Source of the DNA: Marinobacter iranensis
GTDB lineage: Bacteria; Pseudomonadota; Gammaproteobacteria; Pseudomonadales; Oleiphilaceae
Assembly (NCBI RefSeq): GCF_029207565.1
Contig: NZ_JANCMW010000009.1
Span: 124,001-188,000, forward strand
DNA length: 64,000 nt
Direction of reading: 5' to 3'
Below, in pieces: positions 18,453 through 31,364 of the stretch; within the stretch, counting starts at the first letter, position 1; every line of letters begins with the position of its first letter. The notes beneath the pieces were generated by a model. That model saw only the letters and a program-made list of their open reading frames with translations. It was not told the origin of the DNA and made no database searches. The position numbers were made by a program, and so were the translations under genes.

Positions 18453-19247
18453 ATGGCGCGTGTGATTGCAGTGACCAATCAGAAAGGCGGCGTGGGGAAA
18501 ACCACCACCTGCGTCAACCTGGCTGCCTCCCTGGCCGCGACCAAGCGTCGCGTGCTCCTGGTGGACATGGACCCGCAGGGCAACGCCACCATGGGCAGCG
18601 GTGTGGATAAAAACGCCCTGGAGCTCTCCGGCTACGACATGCTCACCAAGCGGTCAACGGCGGCCGAGGTGATATTCCGGGCGGAGGCCTCCGGCTTCGA
18701 CATCCTGCCGGCCAACGGCGACCTGACCGCCGCCGAAGTGGAACTGATGAACGAAATCGGCCGCGAACACCGCCTGCGCCTGGCCCTCAACAAGGTTCGG
18801 GAAAACTACGACTACATCCTGATTGATTGCCCGCCTTCACTCAGCCTGCTCACTGTCAACGCGCTTTCGGCGGCCGACACCGTGCTGATACCCATGCAGT
18901 GCGAGTATTACGCCCTGGAAGGCCTGGCAGCACTGATGAACACCGTTGAGCAGATCCAGGAAACCGTCAATCCGGACCTCCAGGTGGAAGGCATATTGCG
19001 CACCATGTACGACCCCCGCAACAGCCTGACCCTGGATGTTTCAGGCCAGCTCAGCGAGTTTTTCGGCGACAAGGTGTACCGGGCGGTTATCCCCCGCAAT
19101 GTGCGGTTGGCGGAGGCGCCCAGTTATGGCGTGCCGGCTCTGAAATACGACCGCACTTCCAAGGGAGCGGTGGCATACCTGGCCCTGGCTGGCGAAATGG
19201 TCCGGCGGCATGGTTCACAAAAGACATCCGCGGCTGTTGCCGTGTAA
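18453..19247 (+). CDS. parA: Chromosome partitioning ATPase ParA (Soj)
   Basis: 264 residues from the ATG at 18453, which follows AGGAGG and gives the canonical MARVIAVTNQKGGVGKTT. The deviant Walker A (KGGVGKT, residues 11-17) and DMDPQGNATMG mark the ParA/Soj family. It forms ATP-dependent dimers on DNA that move ParB-parS complexes, segregating the origin region. It is placed beside parB and close to oriC, as expected for a chromosomal system. An upstream in-frame extension inside rsmG is not credible. Confidence 0.96.
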   Translation: MARVIAVTNQKGGVGKTTTCVNLAASLAATKRRVLLVDMDPQGNATMGSGVDKNALELSGYDMLTKRSTAAEVIFRAEASGFDILPANGDLTAAEVELMNEIGREHRLRLALNKVRENYDYILIDCPPSLSLLTVNALSAADTVLIPMQCEYYALEGLAALMNTVEQIQETVNPDLQVEGILRTMYDPRNSLTLDVSGQLSEFFGDKVYRAVIPRNVRLAEAPSYGVPALKYDRTSKGAVAYLALAGEMVRRHGSQKTSAAVAV

Positions 19248-19298
19248 ACTACCTCTCCTTTGCACACAGATTTTTCATCGGGAAGAATGACAAACACC

Positions 19299-20171
19299 AT
19301 GGCGGCGAAGAAACGAGGACTGGGTGAGCGCGGACTGGGCGCTCTGTTGCAGGGCTCCAGGGTCAACCTGGACCAAGAACTGAAGGATCACGACGGTGAG
19401 CTCCGGGAAGTTCCGATTGACCTGATCCAGCGTGGCCGGTTCCAGCCCCGCCGGGATATGGACCCGGCAGCCCTGCAGGAACTGGCGGACTCCATCCGTC
19501 AGCAGGGCGTGATGCAGCCCGTGGTAGTGCGCCCGATTGCCGAAGGCCGCTTTGAGCTGATCGCCGGTGAGCGCCGCTGGCGTGCCACCCAGATGGCCGA
19601 GCTCGACCGTATCCCCGCCATTATCCGCGACGTGCCGGACGATGCCGCCATCGCCATGGCGCTGATCGAAAATATCCAGCGCGAAAATCTCAATCCCATT
19701 GAAGAAGCGTTTGCACTGCAGCGGCTGCAGGATGAATTCGGATTGACTCAGGCCCAGGTGGCGGAAGCGGTGGGCAAGTCCCGAACCACTATCACCAACC
19801 TGCTGCGGCTGATCAGCCTGTCAGAGGATGTCCGGCTAATGCTGGAGCATGGTGACCTGGAGATGGGCCATGGCCGCGCCATGCTCACGTTGCAGCCGGA
19901 ACAGCAGATGCAGGTGGCCCGGCAGGTGGTGGCCAAGTCCCTGTCTGTTCGCCAGACCGAAGCGCTGGTTCGCCGGGTGCAGCAGGAGACGCCAGGTCGC
20001 AAGAAAGCAAAAGGGGAGCTTGACCCCAATATCCGCGCCCTGCAGGATGATCTGGCCGAGCGCCTCGGTGCACGGGTATCGATCGACCATGGCCAGCGCG
20101 GTAAGGGTAAGCTGGTGATTGAATACACGTCCCTCGACGAGCTGGATGGCATTCTGGGCCATATCAAATAA
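19299..20171 (+). CDS. parB: Chromosome partitioning protein ParB (Spo0J)
   Basis: 290 residues from the ATG at 19299, giving the family-typical MAAKKRGLG start; an in-frame ATG at 19287 would add four residues. ParB binds parS sites and spreads as a CTP-dependent clamp. Visible features are the N-terminal ParB/Srx domain with the GERR motif (IAGERRWRA, about 88-96), ENIQRENLNPIEEA, a helix-turn-helix (LTQAQVAEAVGKSRTTITN, about 149-167) and a C-terminal dimerisation domain. No perfect parS was noticed inside the window. Confidence 0.96.
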   Translation: MAAKKRGLGERGLGALLQGSRVNLDQELKDHDGELREVPIDLIQRGRFQPRRDMDPAALQELADSIRQQGVMQPVVVRPIAEGRFELIAGERRWRATQMAELDRIPAIIRDVPDDAAIAMALIENIQRENLNPIEEAFALQRLQDEFGLTQAQVAEAVGKSRTTITNLLRLISLSEDVRLMLEHGDLEMGHGRAMLTLQPEQQMQVARQVVAKSLSVRQTEALVRRVQQETPGRKKAKGELDPNIRALQDDLAERLGARVSIDHGQRGKGKLVIEYTSLDELDGILGHIK

Positions 20172-20481
20172 AGGCGTACATCCGTTTCGCCGCCTTCACC
20201 GTTAACAATTTGGTATCGGAAATCCGCGACCAACGGCGGAGTACCAAAGACCACTTTTGACTAGGTACCACTACATATAGTGCTGCCCGTTCGTGCCGGT
20301 GTCTATTTGTGTCCTCCTTTCTTCAACGCCAGTTTTTCTGCGTGTTCCGGAGCGGAGGGGCAGTTCCGGTTTTGTTGATTCGTGCAGATTGAACACATAT
20401 AATCTGCGGCGCTTGTATCGGTGCAATTGTCTAATTATTAAACGTCACCGAACCAAAGCGGTGTGGCAACCGGGAAATCAC
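20172..20481. promoter_or_regulatory. parB-atpI intergenic region with ATP synthase promoter
   Basis: 310 nt with no convincing gene. The notable element is a near-ideal sigma70 promoter: TTGATT at 20375-20380, a 17-nt spacer, and TATAAT at 20398-20403. It predicts a start near 20410 and a leader of about 70 nt before atpI. No other strong motif was seen. Confidence 0.7.
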
Positions 20482-20880
20482 ATGACGAAGGCTGAACAGG
20501 GTGGAATCCAGCGTCCGCCCATCGCACGATGGATTGCAATAGAAAGTGTGGTTTTGGTCGTCGTCAGCCTGGCATTCCTCATTAAAAGCCAGGTGGCCGG
20601 TTACTCCGCGGTACTTGGGGGGCTTATCTTTCTTCTGCCCCACGGATATTTTGCTTTCAAGGCTTTCCGCTATTCCGGCGCGCGGTCTGCCAGGCAGATA
20701 ATGAGCTCTTTTTACCAGGGTGAGGCCGGCAAGCTCATCCTGTGTGCCATCCTGTTTACGATGGTGTTCAAATGGATTCAGCCGCTTGATGTTGCGGCAC
20801 TTTTTTTATCATTTGCGATCATGTTGGTCACCAATTGGTTGACTCCGCTCCTTGCGGGCCGCAGAACGCAGCGAAGCTAA
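20482..20880 (+). CDS. atpI: ATP synthase accessory protein AtpI
   Basis: 132 residues from the ATG at 20482 (a GTG at 20461 is an alternative). Four hydrophobic segments are visible, roughly 17-35, 39-58, 78-96 and 98-118, as expected for the AtpI/UncI family. AtpI is not part of the finished enzyme; it is thought to help c-ring assembly or Mg2+ supply. It heads the ATP synthase operon directly behind a strong sigma70-like promoter and ends 19 nt before atpB. Confidence 0.88.
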   Translation: MTKAEQGGIQRPPIARWIAIESVVLVVVSLAFLIKSQVAGYSAVLGGLIFLLPHGYFAFKAFRYSGARSARQIMSSFYQGEAGKLILCAILFTMVFKWIQPLDVAALFLSFAIMLVTNWLTPLLAGRRTQRS

Positions 20881-20890
20881 CAGGACCTGA

Positions 20891-21772
<882 letters not shown>

Positions 21773-21830
21773 TCGGAACTATTAAACCGTAGTTTTAAAA
21801 CCAAAACCCTTAAACTGAAAACCTAACTGA

Positions 21831-22103
<273 letters not shown>

Positions 22104-22167
22104 TCGAGTCGCCGCCGGGGTTTTCCCGGTCTGATGATTCTTTACACAACAGGCGAGAGGTGAAGAC

Positions 22168-22638
22168 GTGAACATTAATTTGACGATGATTGGTCAAGCC
22201 ATCGCGTTCTTTATCTTTGTCGTGTTCTGCATGAAATACGTGTGGCCGCCGATTATGGCCGCACTGCAGGAACGTCAAAAGAAGATCGCTGACGGACTGG
22301 CTGCCTCAGACCGCGCCGCGCGCGATCTGGAACTGGCTCAGGAAAAGTCAGCTCAGGAACTGCGTGAAGCCAAGCAGCAAGCGGCTGGCCTGATCGAACA
22401 GGCCAACAAGCGTGCGGCCCAGATTGTGGAAGCGTCCAAAGACGACGCCCGCAAGGAAGGTCAGAAGCTGATTGAGCAGGCCAAGGCCGAAATTGAGCAG
22501 GAGCGCAATCAGGCTCGTGACGCGTTGCGTGCAGAAATTGCTGCCATCGCGGTTGCCGGTGCTGAGAAAATCCTGGAAACCTCTGTCGATGCCAACAAGC
22601 ACAGTGAGATGCTGGACAAGCTGGCAGCAGAACTCTAA
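22168..22638 (+). CDS. atpF: F1Fo ATP synthase subunit b
   Basis: 156 residues from a GTG start preceded by a GAGAGG ribosome site. A single N-terminal membrane helix (about 6-27, ending [11 protein letters not shown]) is followed by a long charged helix rich in Ala, Gln, Glu and Lys. That helix dimerises as the peripheral stalk linking Fo to F1. The length and the [18 protein letters not shown] segment are typical of gammaproteobacterial b subunits. Confidence 0.96.
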   Translation: MNINLTMIGQAIAFFIFVVFCMKYVWPPIMAALQERQKKIADGLAASDRAARDLELAQEKSAQELREAKQQAAGLIEQANKRAAQIVEASKDDARKEGQKLIEQAKAEIEQERNQARDALRAEIAAIAVAGAEKILETSVDANKHSEMLDKLAAEL

Positions 22639-22653
22639 ACGACGAGGTTCATC

Positions 22654-23190
22654 ATGGCACAACTGAGAACGCTGGCCCGCCCCTACGCAAAGGCAGCATT
22701 TTCGGCCGCTCAGGACCAGAAGCAACTGGCTGAATGGTCTGAAGTGCTAACCGTTGCCGGGCAGATTACAGCTAACGAAGACATTCGACAGCTTCTCGCC
22801 AGTCCAGGCACAGAAGAGCAGAAGAAGGCGGAAATGATTCTTGAGTGCGTTGGAGACAACGTAACCGAGTCGGTTCGCAACTTCCTGATGATTCTGGCGG
22901 ACAATCGCCGGTTGAGTCTCCTGCCCGAGATTGCAGCGCTCTTCAACACGTACCGGGCTGACTTTGAGCGCACTGTTGATATTGAAGTCACCTCGGCATT
23001 CGAGCTGACGGACGAACAACAGCAGAAGCTCGCCCAGGCACTATCGACCAAACTCGAGCGCCAAGTGTCACTCGCAGCGTCAATGGACAAGTCTTTGATC
23101 GGCGGTGTGATCGTACGCACCGGCGATATGGTGATTGACGCATCTGTACGCGGAAAGCTGACCAAACTGGCCGACGCTCTGGGCTCCTGA
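22654..23190 (+). CDS. atpH: F1Fo ATP synthase subunit delta
   Basis: 178 residues. The delta subunit joins the b-dimer stalk to the top of the alpha3beta3 head. The N-terminal helical domain opens [13 protein letters not shown], and the C-terminal part contains [20 protein letters not shown] (about 150-169), the family signature. It lies between atpF and atpA with short gaps (15 and 28 nt). Confidence 0.95.
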   Translation: MAQLRTLARPYAKAAFSAAQDQKQLAEWSEVLTVAGQITANEDIRQLLASPGTEEQKKAEMILECVGDNVTESVRNFLMILADNRRLSLLPEIAALFNTYRADFERTVDIEVTSAFELTDEQQQKLAQALSTKLERQVSLAASMDKSLIGGVIVRTGDMVIDASVRGKLTKLADALGS

Positions 23191-23218
23191 TTTCAGCACA
23201 AGGTTTGAGGATAAAGGC

Positions 23219-24763
23219 ATGCAGCAACTGAATCCATCCGAGATCAGTGACATCATCAAGAAGAGAATCGAAAAACTCGATATCTCTTCCGATGCAAAGA
23301 ACGAAGGTACGATCCTCTCCGTTTCCGACGGTATCGTACTGATTCACGGTCTTGCCGACGTTATGTACGGTGAGATGATTGAATTTGCCAACGGCATATT
23401 CGGTATGGCCCTGAACCTGGAGCGAGACTCCGTGGGCGCGGTTGTGCTGGGTGACTACGAAGATCTGGCGGAAGGCCAGAAGGTTCGTTGTACCGGGCGT
23501 ATTCTGGAAGTTCCGGTTGGCCCGGAACTGATGGGCCGTGTGGTTGACGGTCTGGGTAACCCCATTGACGGTAAGGGCGAGCTGGGCACATCCCTGACCT
23601 CCCCTGTCGAGAAGGTTGCACCAGGTGTAATCGCACGTCAGTCTGTTGATGAGCCGGTTCAGACCGGTCTGAAAGCCATCGACACCATGGTGCCAATCGG
23701 TCGTGGCCAGCGTGAACTGATCATCGGTGACCGTCAGATTGGTAAGACCGCCGTTGCCATAGACGCGATCATCAACCAGAAGAACTCCGGCATCAAGTGT
23801 ATCTACGTTGCGGTTGGCCAGAAGCAGTCTTCCATTGCCGCGGTTGTGCGCAAGCTGGAAGACCACGGCGCCATGGACCACACCATTGTTGTGGCCGCCG
23901 GTGCCGCCGATCCCGCAGCGATGCAGTTCCTGGCTCCCTACTCCGGTACTTCCATGGGTGAATACTTCCGTGACCGTGGTGAAGACGCCCTGATCATCTA
24001 TGATGATCTGTCCAAGCAGGCTGTGGCTTACCGCCAGATCTCCCTGCTTCTGCGTCGTCCGCCAGGCCGTGAAGCTTACCCGGGTGACGTCTTTTATTTG
24101 CACTCCCGTCTGCTGGAGCGTGCGTCCCGGATTAACGCCGACGAGGTTGAAAAGCTGACCAACGGCGAAGTGAAAGGCCAGACGGGTTCCCTGACTGCGC
24201 TGCCAATCATCGAGACCCAGGCCGGTGACGTTTCCGCGTTCGTACCGACCAACGTGATCTCGATCACCGACGGCCAGATCTTCCTGGAGACCAACCTGTT
24301 CAACTCCGGTATCCGTCCGGCGATGAACGCTGGTGTATCGGTATCGCGGGTGGGTGGTTCGGCCCAGACCAAGATCATGAAGAAGCTCGGCGGTAACATC
24401 CGTCTGGCACTGGCCCAGTATCGTGAACTGGCCGCTTTCGCACAGTTCGCTTCCGACCTTGACGAAGCGACCCGTAAGCAGCTGGAACACGGTCAGCGGG
24501 TTACCGAACTGATGAAACAGAACCAGTACAGCCCGCTGTCCGTGGCTGAAATGGGCACGGTTCTGTTCGCAGCCAACGAAGGCTTCCTGGACGACGTTGA
24601 TGTCGACAATGTAGTGAAGTTCGAAGCACTGATGCTCGACTGGATGCGGTCCGAGCAGAAAGAACTTCTCGACAAGATCAACGAGAAAGGCGATTACAAC
24701 GATGAAATCGCCGCGAGCCTGAAAGCTGCACTTGAGAAATTCAAGACCACTCAGAGCTGGTAA
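23219..24763 (+). CDS. atpA: F1Fo ATP synthase subunit alpha
   Basis: 514 residues. Alpha is the regulatory, non-catalytic nucleotide-binding subunit of F1. P-loop GDRQIGKT is at about 170-177, followed by [17 protein letters not shown] and the arginine-finger region SALNRDS-like [10 protein letters not shown] (about 375). Length and motifs are standard. It is the sixth gene of the operon. Confidence 0.98.
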   Translation: MQQLNPSEISDIIKKRIEKLDISSDAKNEGTILSVSDGIVLIHGLADVMYGEMIEFANGIFGMALNLERDSVGAVVLGDYEDLAEGQKVRCTGRILEVPVGPELMGRVVDGLGNPIDGKGELGTSLTSPVEKVAPGVIARQSVDEPVQTGLKAIDTMVPIGRGQRELIIGDRQIGKTAVAIDAIINQKNSGIKCIYVAVGQKQSSIAAVVRKLEDHGAMDHTIVVAAGAADPAAMQFLAPYSGTSMGEYFRDRGEDALIIYDDLSKQAVAYRQISLLLRRPPGREAYPGDVFYLHSRLLERASRINADEVEKLTNGEVKGQTGSLTALPIIETQAGDVSAFVPTNVISITDGQIFLETNLFNSGIRPAMNAGVSVSRVGGSAQTKIMKKLGGNIRLALAQYRELAAFAQFASDLDEATRKQLEHGQRVTELMKQNQYSPLSVAEMGTVLFAANEGFLDDVDVDNVVKFEALMLDWMRSEQKELLDKINEKGDYNDEIAASLKAALEKFKTTQSW

Positions 24764-24834
24764 CGAATGGGCCTGCGATGCGTTGCGGGCCGATTTTCGA
24801 GCAACGAGTGTCTAACTTGAGAAGGCAGTGAGTT

Positions 24835-25698
24835 ATGGCCGTCGGAAAAGAAATACGTAACCAGATATCCAGCATCAAGAGCACGCAGAAGATCACCAGC
24901 GCCATGGAAATGGTGGCGGCGAGCAAGATGCGTAAGGCTCAGGAACGCATGAAGGCAACACGCCCTTATGCGGAAAAGATGCGTCAGGTTATTGGGCACA
25001 TTGCCAAGGCGAACGTCCAGTACAAGCACCCGTTCATGGTCGAGCGCGACGTTAAGCGCGTGGGCTATATCGTGGTGTCTACGGACCGTGGCCTGTGTGG
25101 TGGCCTGAACATCAACCTGTTCAAAGCGCTTGTCCGTGACATGCGAGCGTGGAAGGAGAAAGGAGTAGAGGCTGATCTGTGCGCCATCGGGCAGAAAGGT
25201 GCTTCTTTCTTCAGGAGCTACGGCGGTAACGTCGTTGCGGCGCTGACCCATCTGGGGGACAGCCCGAGCTCTGAAAAACTCATCGGCAACGTCAAAGTCA
25301 TGCTGGATGCGTTCTCGGAGGGCAAGATCGACCGTCTTTACCTGGTCAGCAACGAGTTCGAGAACACCATGACCCAGACCCCGCAGGTCGAGCAGATTCT
25401 GCCACTGCCTCCGGGGGAAGACGAGGAAGAGATCAAGAATCAGTGGGATTATCTCTACGAGCCCGATGCCAGGCAGATCCTCGATGGCCTTCTGCCACGT
25501 TACATTGAATCCCAGGTTTACCAGGGTGTGGTAGAGAATCTGGCATGTGAACAGGCCGCCCGTATGATTGCCATGAAGAGCGCAACTGATAACGCCGGTG
25601 GCATCATCGACGAGCTTCAGTTGGCTTACAACAAGGCGCGTCAGGCAGCCATCACCCAAGAGATTTCGGAGATTGTCAGCGGCGCGGCTTCGGTCTGA
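24835..25698 (+). CDS. atpG: F1Fo ATP synthase subunit gamma
   Basis: 287 residues. Gamma is the central rotor shaft. The conserved N-terminal helix reads [20 protein letters not shown] and the C-terminal helix reads [20 protein letters not shown] (about 252-271); the two form the coiled-coil shaft. The central [15 protein letters not shown] block is also typical. The gap to atpA is 71 nt, the largest in the F1 section together with 54 nt before atpD. Confidence 0.97.
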   Translation: MAVGKEIRNQISSIKSTQKITSAMEMVAASKMRKAQERMKATRPYAEKMRQVIGHIAKANVQYKHPFMVERDVKRVGYIVVSTDRGLCGGLNINLFKALVRDMRAWKEKGVEADLCAIGQKGASFFRSYGGNVVAALTHLGDSPSSEKLIGNVKVMLDAFSEGKIDRLYLVSNEFENTMTQTPQVEQILPLPPGEDEEEIKNQWDYLYEPDARQILDGLLPRYIESQVYQGVVENLACEQAARMIAMKSATDNAGGIIDELQLAYNKARQAAITQEISEIVSGAASV

Positions 25699-27147
<1,449 letters not shown>

Positions 27148-27193
27148 TCTAAGCCTCAGCGCTTGTTTCCGGATCGATCAAAGAGGCAACAAC

Positions 27194-27616
27194 ATGGGTA
27201 TGACCGTGCATTGTGACGTGGTAAGTGCCGAAACAAAGATCTATTCCGGATTGGTGGAAATGCTGATCGCAGCGGGTTCCGAAGGTGACCTGGGTATTGC
27301 CCCGGGCCACACGCCGCTGCTGACCCAGTTGAAGCCGGGTCCCATCCGGATAATCAAACAGGGCGGTGAGGAGGAAATCCTTTACGTCTCTGGTGGTTAT
27401 CTGGAGGTTCAGCCAAATCTGGTGACGTTGCTCGCGGACACTGCTGTCCGTGCCAAGGATGTGGACGAAGCAGCGGCGATCGAGGCTCAGCGTGAAGCTG
27501 AGAAGGCACTCGCCAACCAAACGGGTGAATTTGAGTATTCCCGTGCCGCCGCCGAGTTGGCCGAAGCTGTTGCCCAGCTTCGAACCATCCAGCAGCTGCG
27601 CAACAAGATGCGTTAA
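27194..27616 (+). CDS. atpC: F1Fo ATP synthase subunit epsilon
   Basis: 140 residues. Epsilon binds gamma at the foot of the rotor and inhibits ATP hydrolysis through its C-terminal helices. The N-terminal beta-sandwich shows [20 protein letters not shown] (about 34-53) and the C-terminal helical hairpin ends [11 protein letters not shown]. It is the last gene of the operon and is followed by a strong intrinsic terminator at 27649-27711. Confidence 0.96.
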   Translation: MGMTVHCDVVSAETKIYSGLVEMLIAAGSEGDLGIAPGHTPLLTQLKPGPIRIIKQGGEEEILYVSGGYLEVQPNLVTLLADTAVRAKDVDEAAAIEAQREAEKALANQTGEFEYSRAAAELAEAVAQLRTIQQLRNKMR

Positions 27617-27648
27617 GCATTTCTGTTCGGGACTGCCGATCACCAAAG

Positions 27649-27711
27649 CCGCATCCTGAGTGGTCTGGGAACAGCTTAATGTTGTCAGGCGACCAAGGAT
27701 GCGGTTTTTTT
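27649..27711 (+). terminator. Intrinsic terminator of the ATP synthase operon
   Basis: CCGCATCCT (27649-27657) pairs with AGGATGCGG (27696-27704). An inner TGGTC/GACCA stem (27661-27665 with 27691-27695) extends it, and seven T residues follow (27705-27711). The unusually long loop still leaves a stable rho-independent structure. It ends 47 nt before the glmU start at 27759. Confidence 0.85.
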
Positions 27712-27758
27712 ATTTTCAGATTTTGAAACTGGCTACCGATCCGGAGCGTGGTACCCAT

Positions 27759-29123
27759 ATGACTCCCCTTCACGTTGTGATTCTGGCTGCTGGCCAGGGT
27801 TCAAGAATGAAATCGTCACTGCCGAAGGTCCTTCACCGGCTGGCAGGCAAACCCATGCTCCATCATGTTATCGATACAGCCCGTCAGCTGGGGGCGTCCG
27901 GTATTCATGGCGTTATCGGCCATGGTGCGGATCAGGTCCGACAGATCACGCCCGCCGAAGACTTGACCTGGGCACTTCAGGAACAACAGTTGGGGACGGG
28001 GCATGCCGTTGCCCAGGCCCTGCCCGGACTACCGGACGAGGCAAAGGTTCTGATCCTGTACGGCGACGTTCCGTTAACAAAGGCGGAGACCCTGAAAGCA
28101 CTGGTTTCGAAAGTGAGTGATCATTCACTCGCGTTGCTCACGGTGAACCTGGAGGTGCCGGACGGCTATGGCCGAATCCTGCGCGACGACAGCGGCAAGG
28201 TCTGTGCAATCGTCGAACAGAAAGACGCCACCGAGGCACAGCGACTGATCCGCGAAGTGAATACCGGCATCCTGGCGGTGTCGGCGCGTCACCTGAAGGA
28301 CTGGTTACCGCAACTGTCCAACCGTAATGCCCAGGGCGAGTACTATCTCACCGACATAATCGCCATGGCGTCCGAGCAGGGCGTCGATATCGCTATTGCC
28401 CAGCCGGAAAACGAGTATGAAGTCCAGGGAGTTAACAACCGGCTCCAGCTTGCCGAACTTGAACGCTGGTTCCAGCGTCAGGAAGCGAACCGATTGATGA
28501 CAGCAGGCGCTACGCTGGCTGATCCTGCCCGCATTGACGTGCGTGGTGAACTGTCAGTGGGCCAGGACGTGTTGATCGACGTGAATGTTGTCTTTGAGGG
28601 CGAGGTATCCTTGGCTGATGGCGTCAGCGTGGGGCCGGGCTGTGTGATCAGAGACAGTCATATTGCAACTGGTACCAGAATCGAGGCGCACTCGTTGATT
28701 GAGGGCTCTGAGGTCGGCCCTGGCGCTAGTATCGGCCCGTTTGCGCGGCTTCGCCCAGGCACTCGCCTGGCGGCTAACACCAAGGTTGGCAACTTTGTCG
28801 AAACCAAGAAGGCCGACGTGGGTGAGGGTAGCAAGATCAATCATCTCAGTTACGTCGGTGATGCCTTGCTTGGCCGTAACGTAAATGTGGGTGCAGGAAC
28901 CATCACCTGTAATTATGATGGGGTGAACAAATCCAGAACGGTGATTGGCGACGATGTGTTTGTCGGCTCGAATACGTCTCTGGTTGCGCCGGTAACCGTA
29001 GCGTCCGGCTCTACCATCGGGGCGGGGTCTACTATTACCCGGGACGTGGCAGAGAGCGAGTTGGCGGTGGCCCGGGGTCGACAGCGCAATATTTCCGGCT
29101 GGGAACGGCCGAAGAAAAAGTGA
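27759..29123 (+). CDS. glmU: Bifunctional UDP-GlcNAc pyrophosphorylase / GlcN-1-P acetyltransferase
   Basis: 454 residues from the ATG at 27759, just past the operon terminator and giving the canonical [17 protein letters not shown]; upstream in-frame codons would run through the terminator. The N-terminal uridyltransferase domain has the [11 protein letters not shown] motif. The C-terminal left-handed beta-helix (hexapeptide repeats, about 250-454) carries the acetyltransferase, with [11 protein letters not shown] and NYDG motifs. It makes UDP-GlcNAc for peptidoglycan and LPS. glmS follows 33 nt later. Confidence 0.96.
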   Translation: MTPLHVVILAAGQGSRMKSSLPKVLHRLAGKPMLHHVIDTARQLGASGIHGVIGHGADQVRQITPAEDLTWALQEQQLGTGHAVAQALPGLPDEAKVLILYGDVPLTKAETLKALVSKVSDHSLALLTVNLEVPDGYGRILRDDSGKVCAIVEQKDATEAQRLIREVNTGILAVSARHLKDWLPQLSNRNAQGEYYLTDIIAMASEQGVDIAIAQPENEYEVQGVNNRLQLAELERWFQRQEANRLMTAGATLADPARIDVRGELSVGQDVLIDVNVVFEGEVSLADGVSVGPGCVIRDSHIATGTRIEAHSLIEGSEVGPGASIGPFARLRPGTRLAANTKVGNFVETKKADVGEGSKINHLSYVGDALLGRNVNVGAGTITCNYDGVNKSRTVIGDDVFVGSNTSLVAPVTVASGSTIGAGSTITRDVAESELAVARGRQRNISGWERPKKK

Positions 29124-29156
29124 GTTAAACGTTCATAACGGACAGGTGACAGCAGC

Positions 29157-30989
29157 ATGTGTGGGATTGTAGGTGCGGTATCAGAAAGGGATGTTCAGGG
29201 AATTCTTCTCGAAGGCCTGCGCCGTCTGGAGTACCGGGGTTACGACTCTGCCGGTATGGCTGTGATTGACGGCAAGCACGCCATCCACCGGGCGCGGGAA
29301 GTGGGCAAGGTGGCAGCCCTCACCGATGCCATCACCGGCAACGGGCTCGAAGGTGCGACCGGCATTGCCCACACCCGTTGGGCCACCCACGGCGAACCCT
29401 CCCAGATCAACGCACATCCGCACATGTCTGGCGAACGACTGGCCATTGTCCACAACGGCATCATCGAGAACTATCAGGAGTTGCGGGAAGAACTGAAAAA
29501 AGAAGGGTTTGAGTTCACCTCGCAGACCGACACCGAAGTGGTCGCACACCTGATCGAAAAACAGTTCCGCCTGAGCAACAACCTCTATAAAGCGGTCAGC
29601 AGTGCCATTGAGCGTTTGCGCGGTGCCTTTGCCCTGGCCGTAGTCCATGCCGACGAGCCGGATCACATGGTTGTCTGCCGTGAAGGTAGCCCTCTGGTGG
29701 TGGGTGTGGGTATCGGAGAGAATTTCATCGCGTCCGATCAGTTGGCATTGCTGCCAGTGACGGACCGTTTTATGTTCCTGGAAGAGGGCGATATTGCTGA
29801 CATTCGCCGTGATCGCATCGAGGTCCATGACCGTGACAAGCAACCGGTGGAACGTGCGGTTACCCGTTTTGAACACAGCCAGGATGCGGCTGAAAAAGGC
29901 GAATATCGCCACTTCATGCTCAAGGAAATCCACGAGCAGCCCAGGGTCATCCGCGCCACCACCGAAGGCCGGGTCACCAACACCCGGGTGTTGGAACAGG
30001 CCCTCGGTACCCAGGCCGGCAACCTGCTGGAGAATGTGCGCCACGTCCAGATCATCGCCTGTGGCACCAGCTACCACGCTGGTATGGTAGCGCGTTACTG
30101 GATTGAGGACCTGGCAGGCGTGCCCTGTTCCGTGGAAGTGGCTTCCGAATTCCGTTACCGCAAGCACGTAATACAGCCCGACACCCTGTTCCTGTGCATC
30201 TCCCAGTCCGGTGAAACCGCCGACACACTGGCTGCCCTGCGCCAGGCCAAAAAAGCCGGCTTCCGCGCCGCCATGGCTATCTGCAACGTGCCCGGCAGTT
30301 CCCTGGTGCGGGAATCCGACCTGGTGATCATGACCCAGGCCGGCCCGGAAATTGGTGTGGCGTCCACCAAGGCGTTCACCACCCAGTTGACAGCCCTGCT
30401 GATCTTCACCCTGGCACTGGCCCGCCATAACGGGCTTGAAGAGTCGCGGGAAGCGGAGATTGTTGAAGCCATCCGTCTGATCCCCCGGCAGGTGGATCAG
30501 GTGCTGGCACTGGACGGAGAGATCGCCGAGCTCTCAAAGTCGTTCATGGATAAGAACCACAGCCTGTTCCTGGGCCGTGGCGCCATGTTCCCGGTGGCCC
30601 TCGAGGGTGCACTGAAGCTCAAGGAAATATCCTACATCCACGCCGAAGCCTACCCCGCCGGTGAGCTCAAGCATGGCCCGCTGGCCCTGGTGGATGGGGA
30701 AATGCCGGTAGTCACGGTGGCCCCCAACAACGAGCTACTGGAGAAGCTGAAGTCCAACCTGGAGGAAGTCCGTGCCAGAGGCGGCGAGCTGTTTGTGTTT
30801 GCCGACCAGGCAGCGGATGTTAAGGCCCAGGAAGGTATCCACCTGATGCAGCTGCCGTCCGTACATCCGATAACCTCCCCGATCGTCTACACCGTGCCGT
30901 TGCAGTTACTGTCTTACCATGTGGCAGTGCTCAAAGGCACCGATGTGGATCAGCCGCGGAATCTGGCGAAGAGTGTTACCGTCGAGTAG
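29157..30989 (+). CDS. glmS: Glutamine-fructose-6-phosphate aminotransferase (isomerizing)
   Basis: 610 residues. GlmS makes glucosamine-6-phosphate from fructose-6-phosphate and glutamine, the first step to UDP-GlcNAc. The N-terminal glutaminase begins MCGIVGAV, so Cys2 becomes the nucleophile after Met removal. Two SIS sugar-phosphate domains follow, with CGTSYHAG (about 303), SQSGETADT (about 350) and [14 protein letters not shown]. It ends [11 protein letters not shown], as in E. coli. Co-location with glmU groups the whole route to the cell-wall precursor. Confidence 0.97.
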   Translation: MCGIVGAVSERDVQGILLEGLRRLEYRGYDSAGMAVIDGKHAIHRAREVGKVAALTDAITGNGLEGATGIAHTRWATHGEPSQINAHPHMSGERLAIVHNGIIENYQELREELKKEGFEFTSQTDTEVVAHLIEKQFRLSNNLYKAVSSAIERLRGAFALAVVHADEPDHMVVCREGSPLVVGVGIGENFIASDQLALLPVTDRFMFLEEGDIADIRRDRIEVHDRDKQPVERAVTRFEHSQDAAEKGEYRHFMLKEIHEQPRVIRATTEGRVTNTRVLEQALGTQAGNLLENVRHVQIIACGTSYHAGMVARYWIEDLAGVPCSVEVASEFRYRKHVIQPDTLFLCISQSGETADTLAALRQAKKAGFRAAMAICNVPGSSLVRESDLVIMTQAGPEIGVASTKAFTTQLTALLIFTLALARHNGLEESREAEIVEAIRLIPRQVDQVLALDGEIAELSKSFMDKNHSLFLGRGAMFPVALEGALKLKEISYIHAEAYPAGELKHGPLALVDGEMPVVTVAPNNELLEKLKSNLEEVRARGGELFVFADQAADVKAQEGIHLMQLPSVHPITSPIVYTVPLQLLSYHVAVLKGTDVDQPRNLAKSVTVE

Positions 30990-31095
30990 CTTGAGACAAA
31001 CACGAGGACCTTGTGTCTGAGTATGGTAAAGTTTTTAGGAATCGCGTTATTTGCTATGGTCCGAATTAGACAGGTATTCATAGCAAAATAGACGT

Positions 31096-31297
31096 GTCAG
31101 CGGGAGAGACCGAGTCGCAGAACCTTGCGATCGGCGCCGAAGGAGCAACTGCCCCGGAAACTCTCAGGCAAAAGGACCGCTGACATGAAGACTTTCCGAA
31201 GAGCTGTCGACGATTGCGTCCGTTGGCACACCGAAGGAGCAAGCGGCCGGTTTCTTTGAAACGGCGCGTGAATCTCTCAGGTCCAGTGACGGAAGGG
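31096..31297 (+). ncRNA. Tandem glycine riboswitch
   Basis: Aptamer I spans 31096-31184; its P1 helix GTCAGCGG / CCGCTGAC is perfect. It contains GGGAGAGACC, GGCGCCGAAGGAGCAA and AACTCTCAGGCAAAAGGAC, the signature of the glycine class. After a 6-nt linker, aptamer II spans about 31192-31297 (P1 CTTTCCG / CGGAAGG), with ACCGAAGGAGCAAGCGG and AATCTCTCAGGTCCAG. Its 5' strand is less canonical than aptamer I. No T-run terminator follows, so control is probably translational. It precedes the DadA-like gene at 31365. The 375-nt glmS-dadA gap holds nothing else clear. Confidence 0.93.
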
Positions 31298-31364
31298 GTG
31301 CTTTCTACCGCTGTGTAGATGTGCTGTGGAGAAAGGAAACCCTGGACGCCCCCTGGAGATGGCT

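Noticed and set aside
18602..18610. Exact DnaA box TGTGGATAA inside parA
   Set aside because: A single box in coding sequence without neighbours; expected by chance at this density. The same applies to TTATCCACA at 62905-62913 at the start of the BCCT gene.
22988..24490. Long open frame on the minus strand opposite atpA
   Set aside because: It lies antisense to highly conserved ATP synthase genes, and the predicted protein has no recognisable domain; it is an artefact of codon bias. The same applies to long antisense frames opposite the Cache-GGDEF-EAL, ahpF, betA and nrdA genes.
27660..27758. N-terminal extension of glmU
   Set aside because: It would be encoded by the ATP synthase terminator hairpin and is unlike GlmU; the ATG at 27759 gives the normal length.
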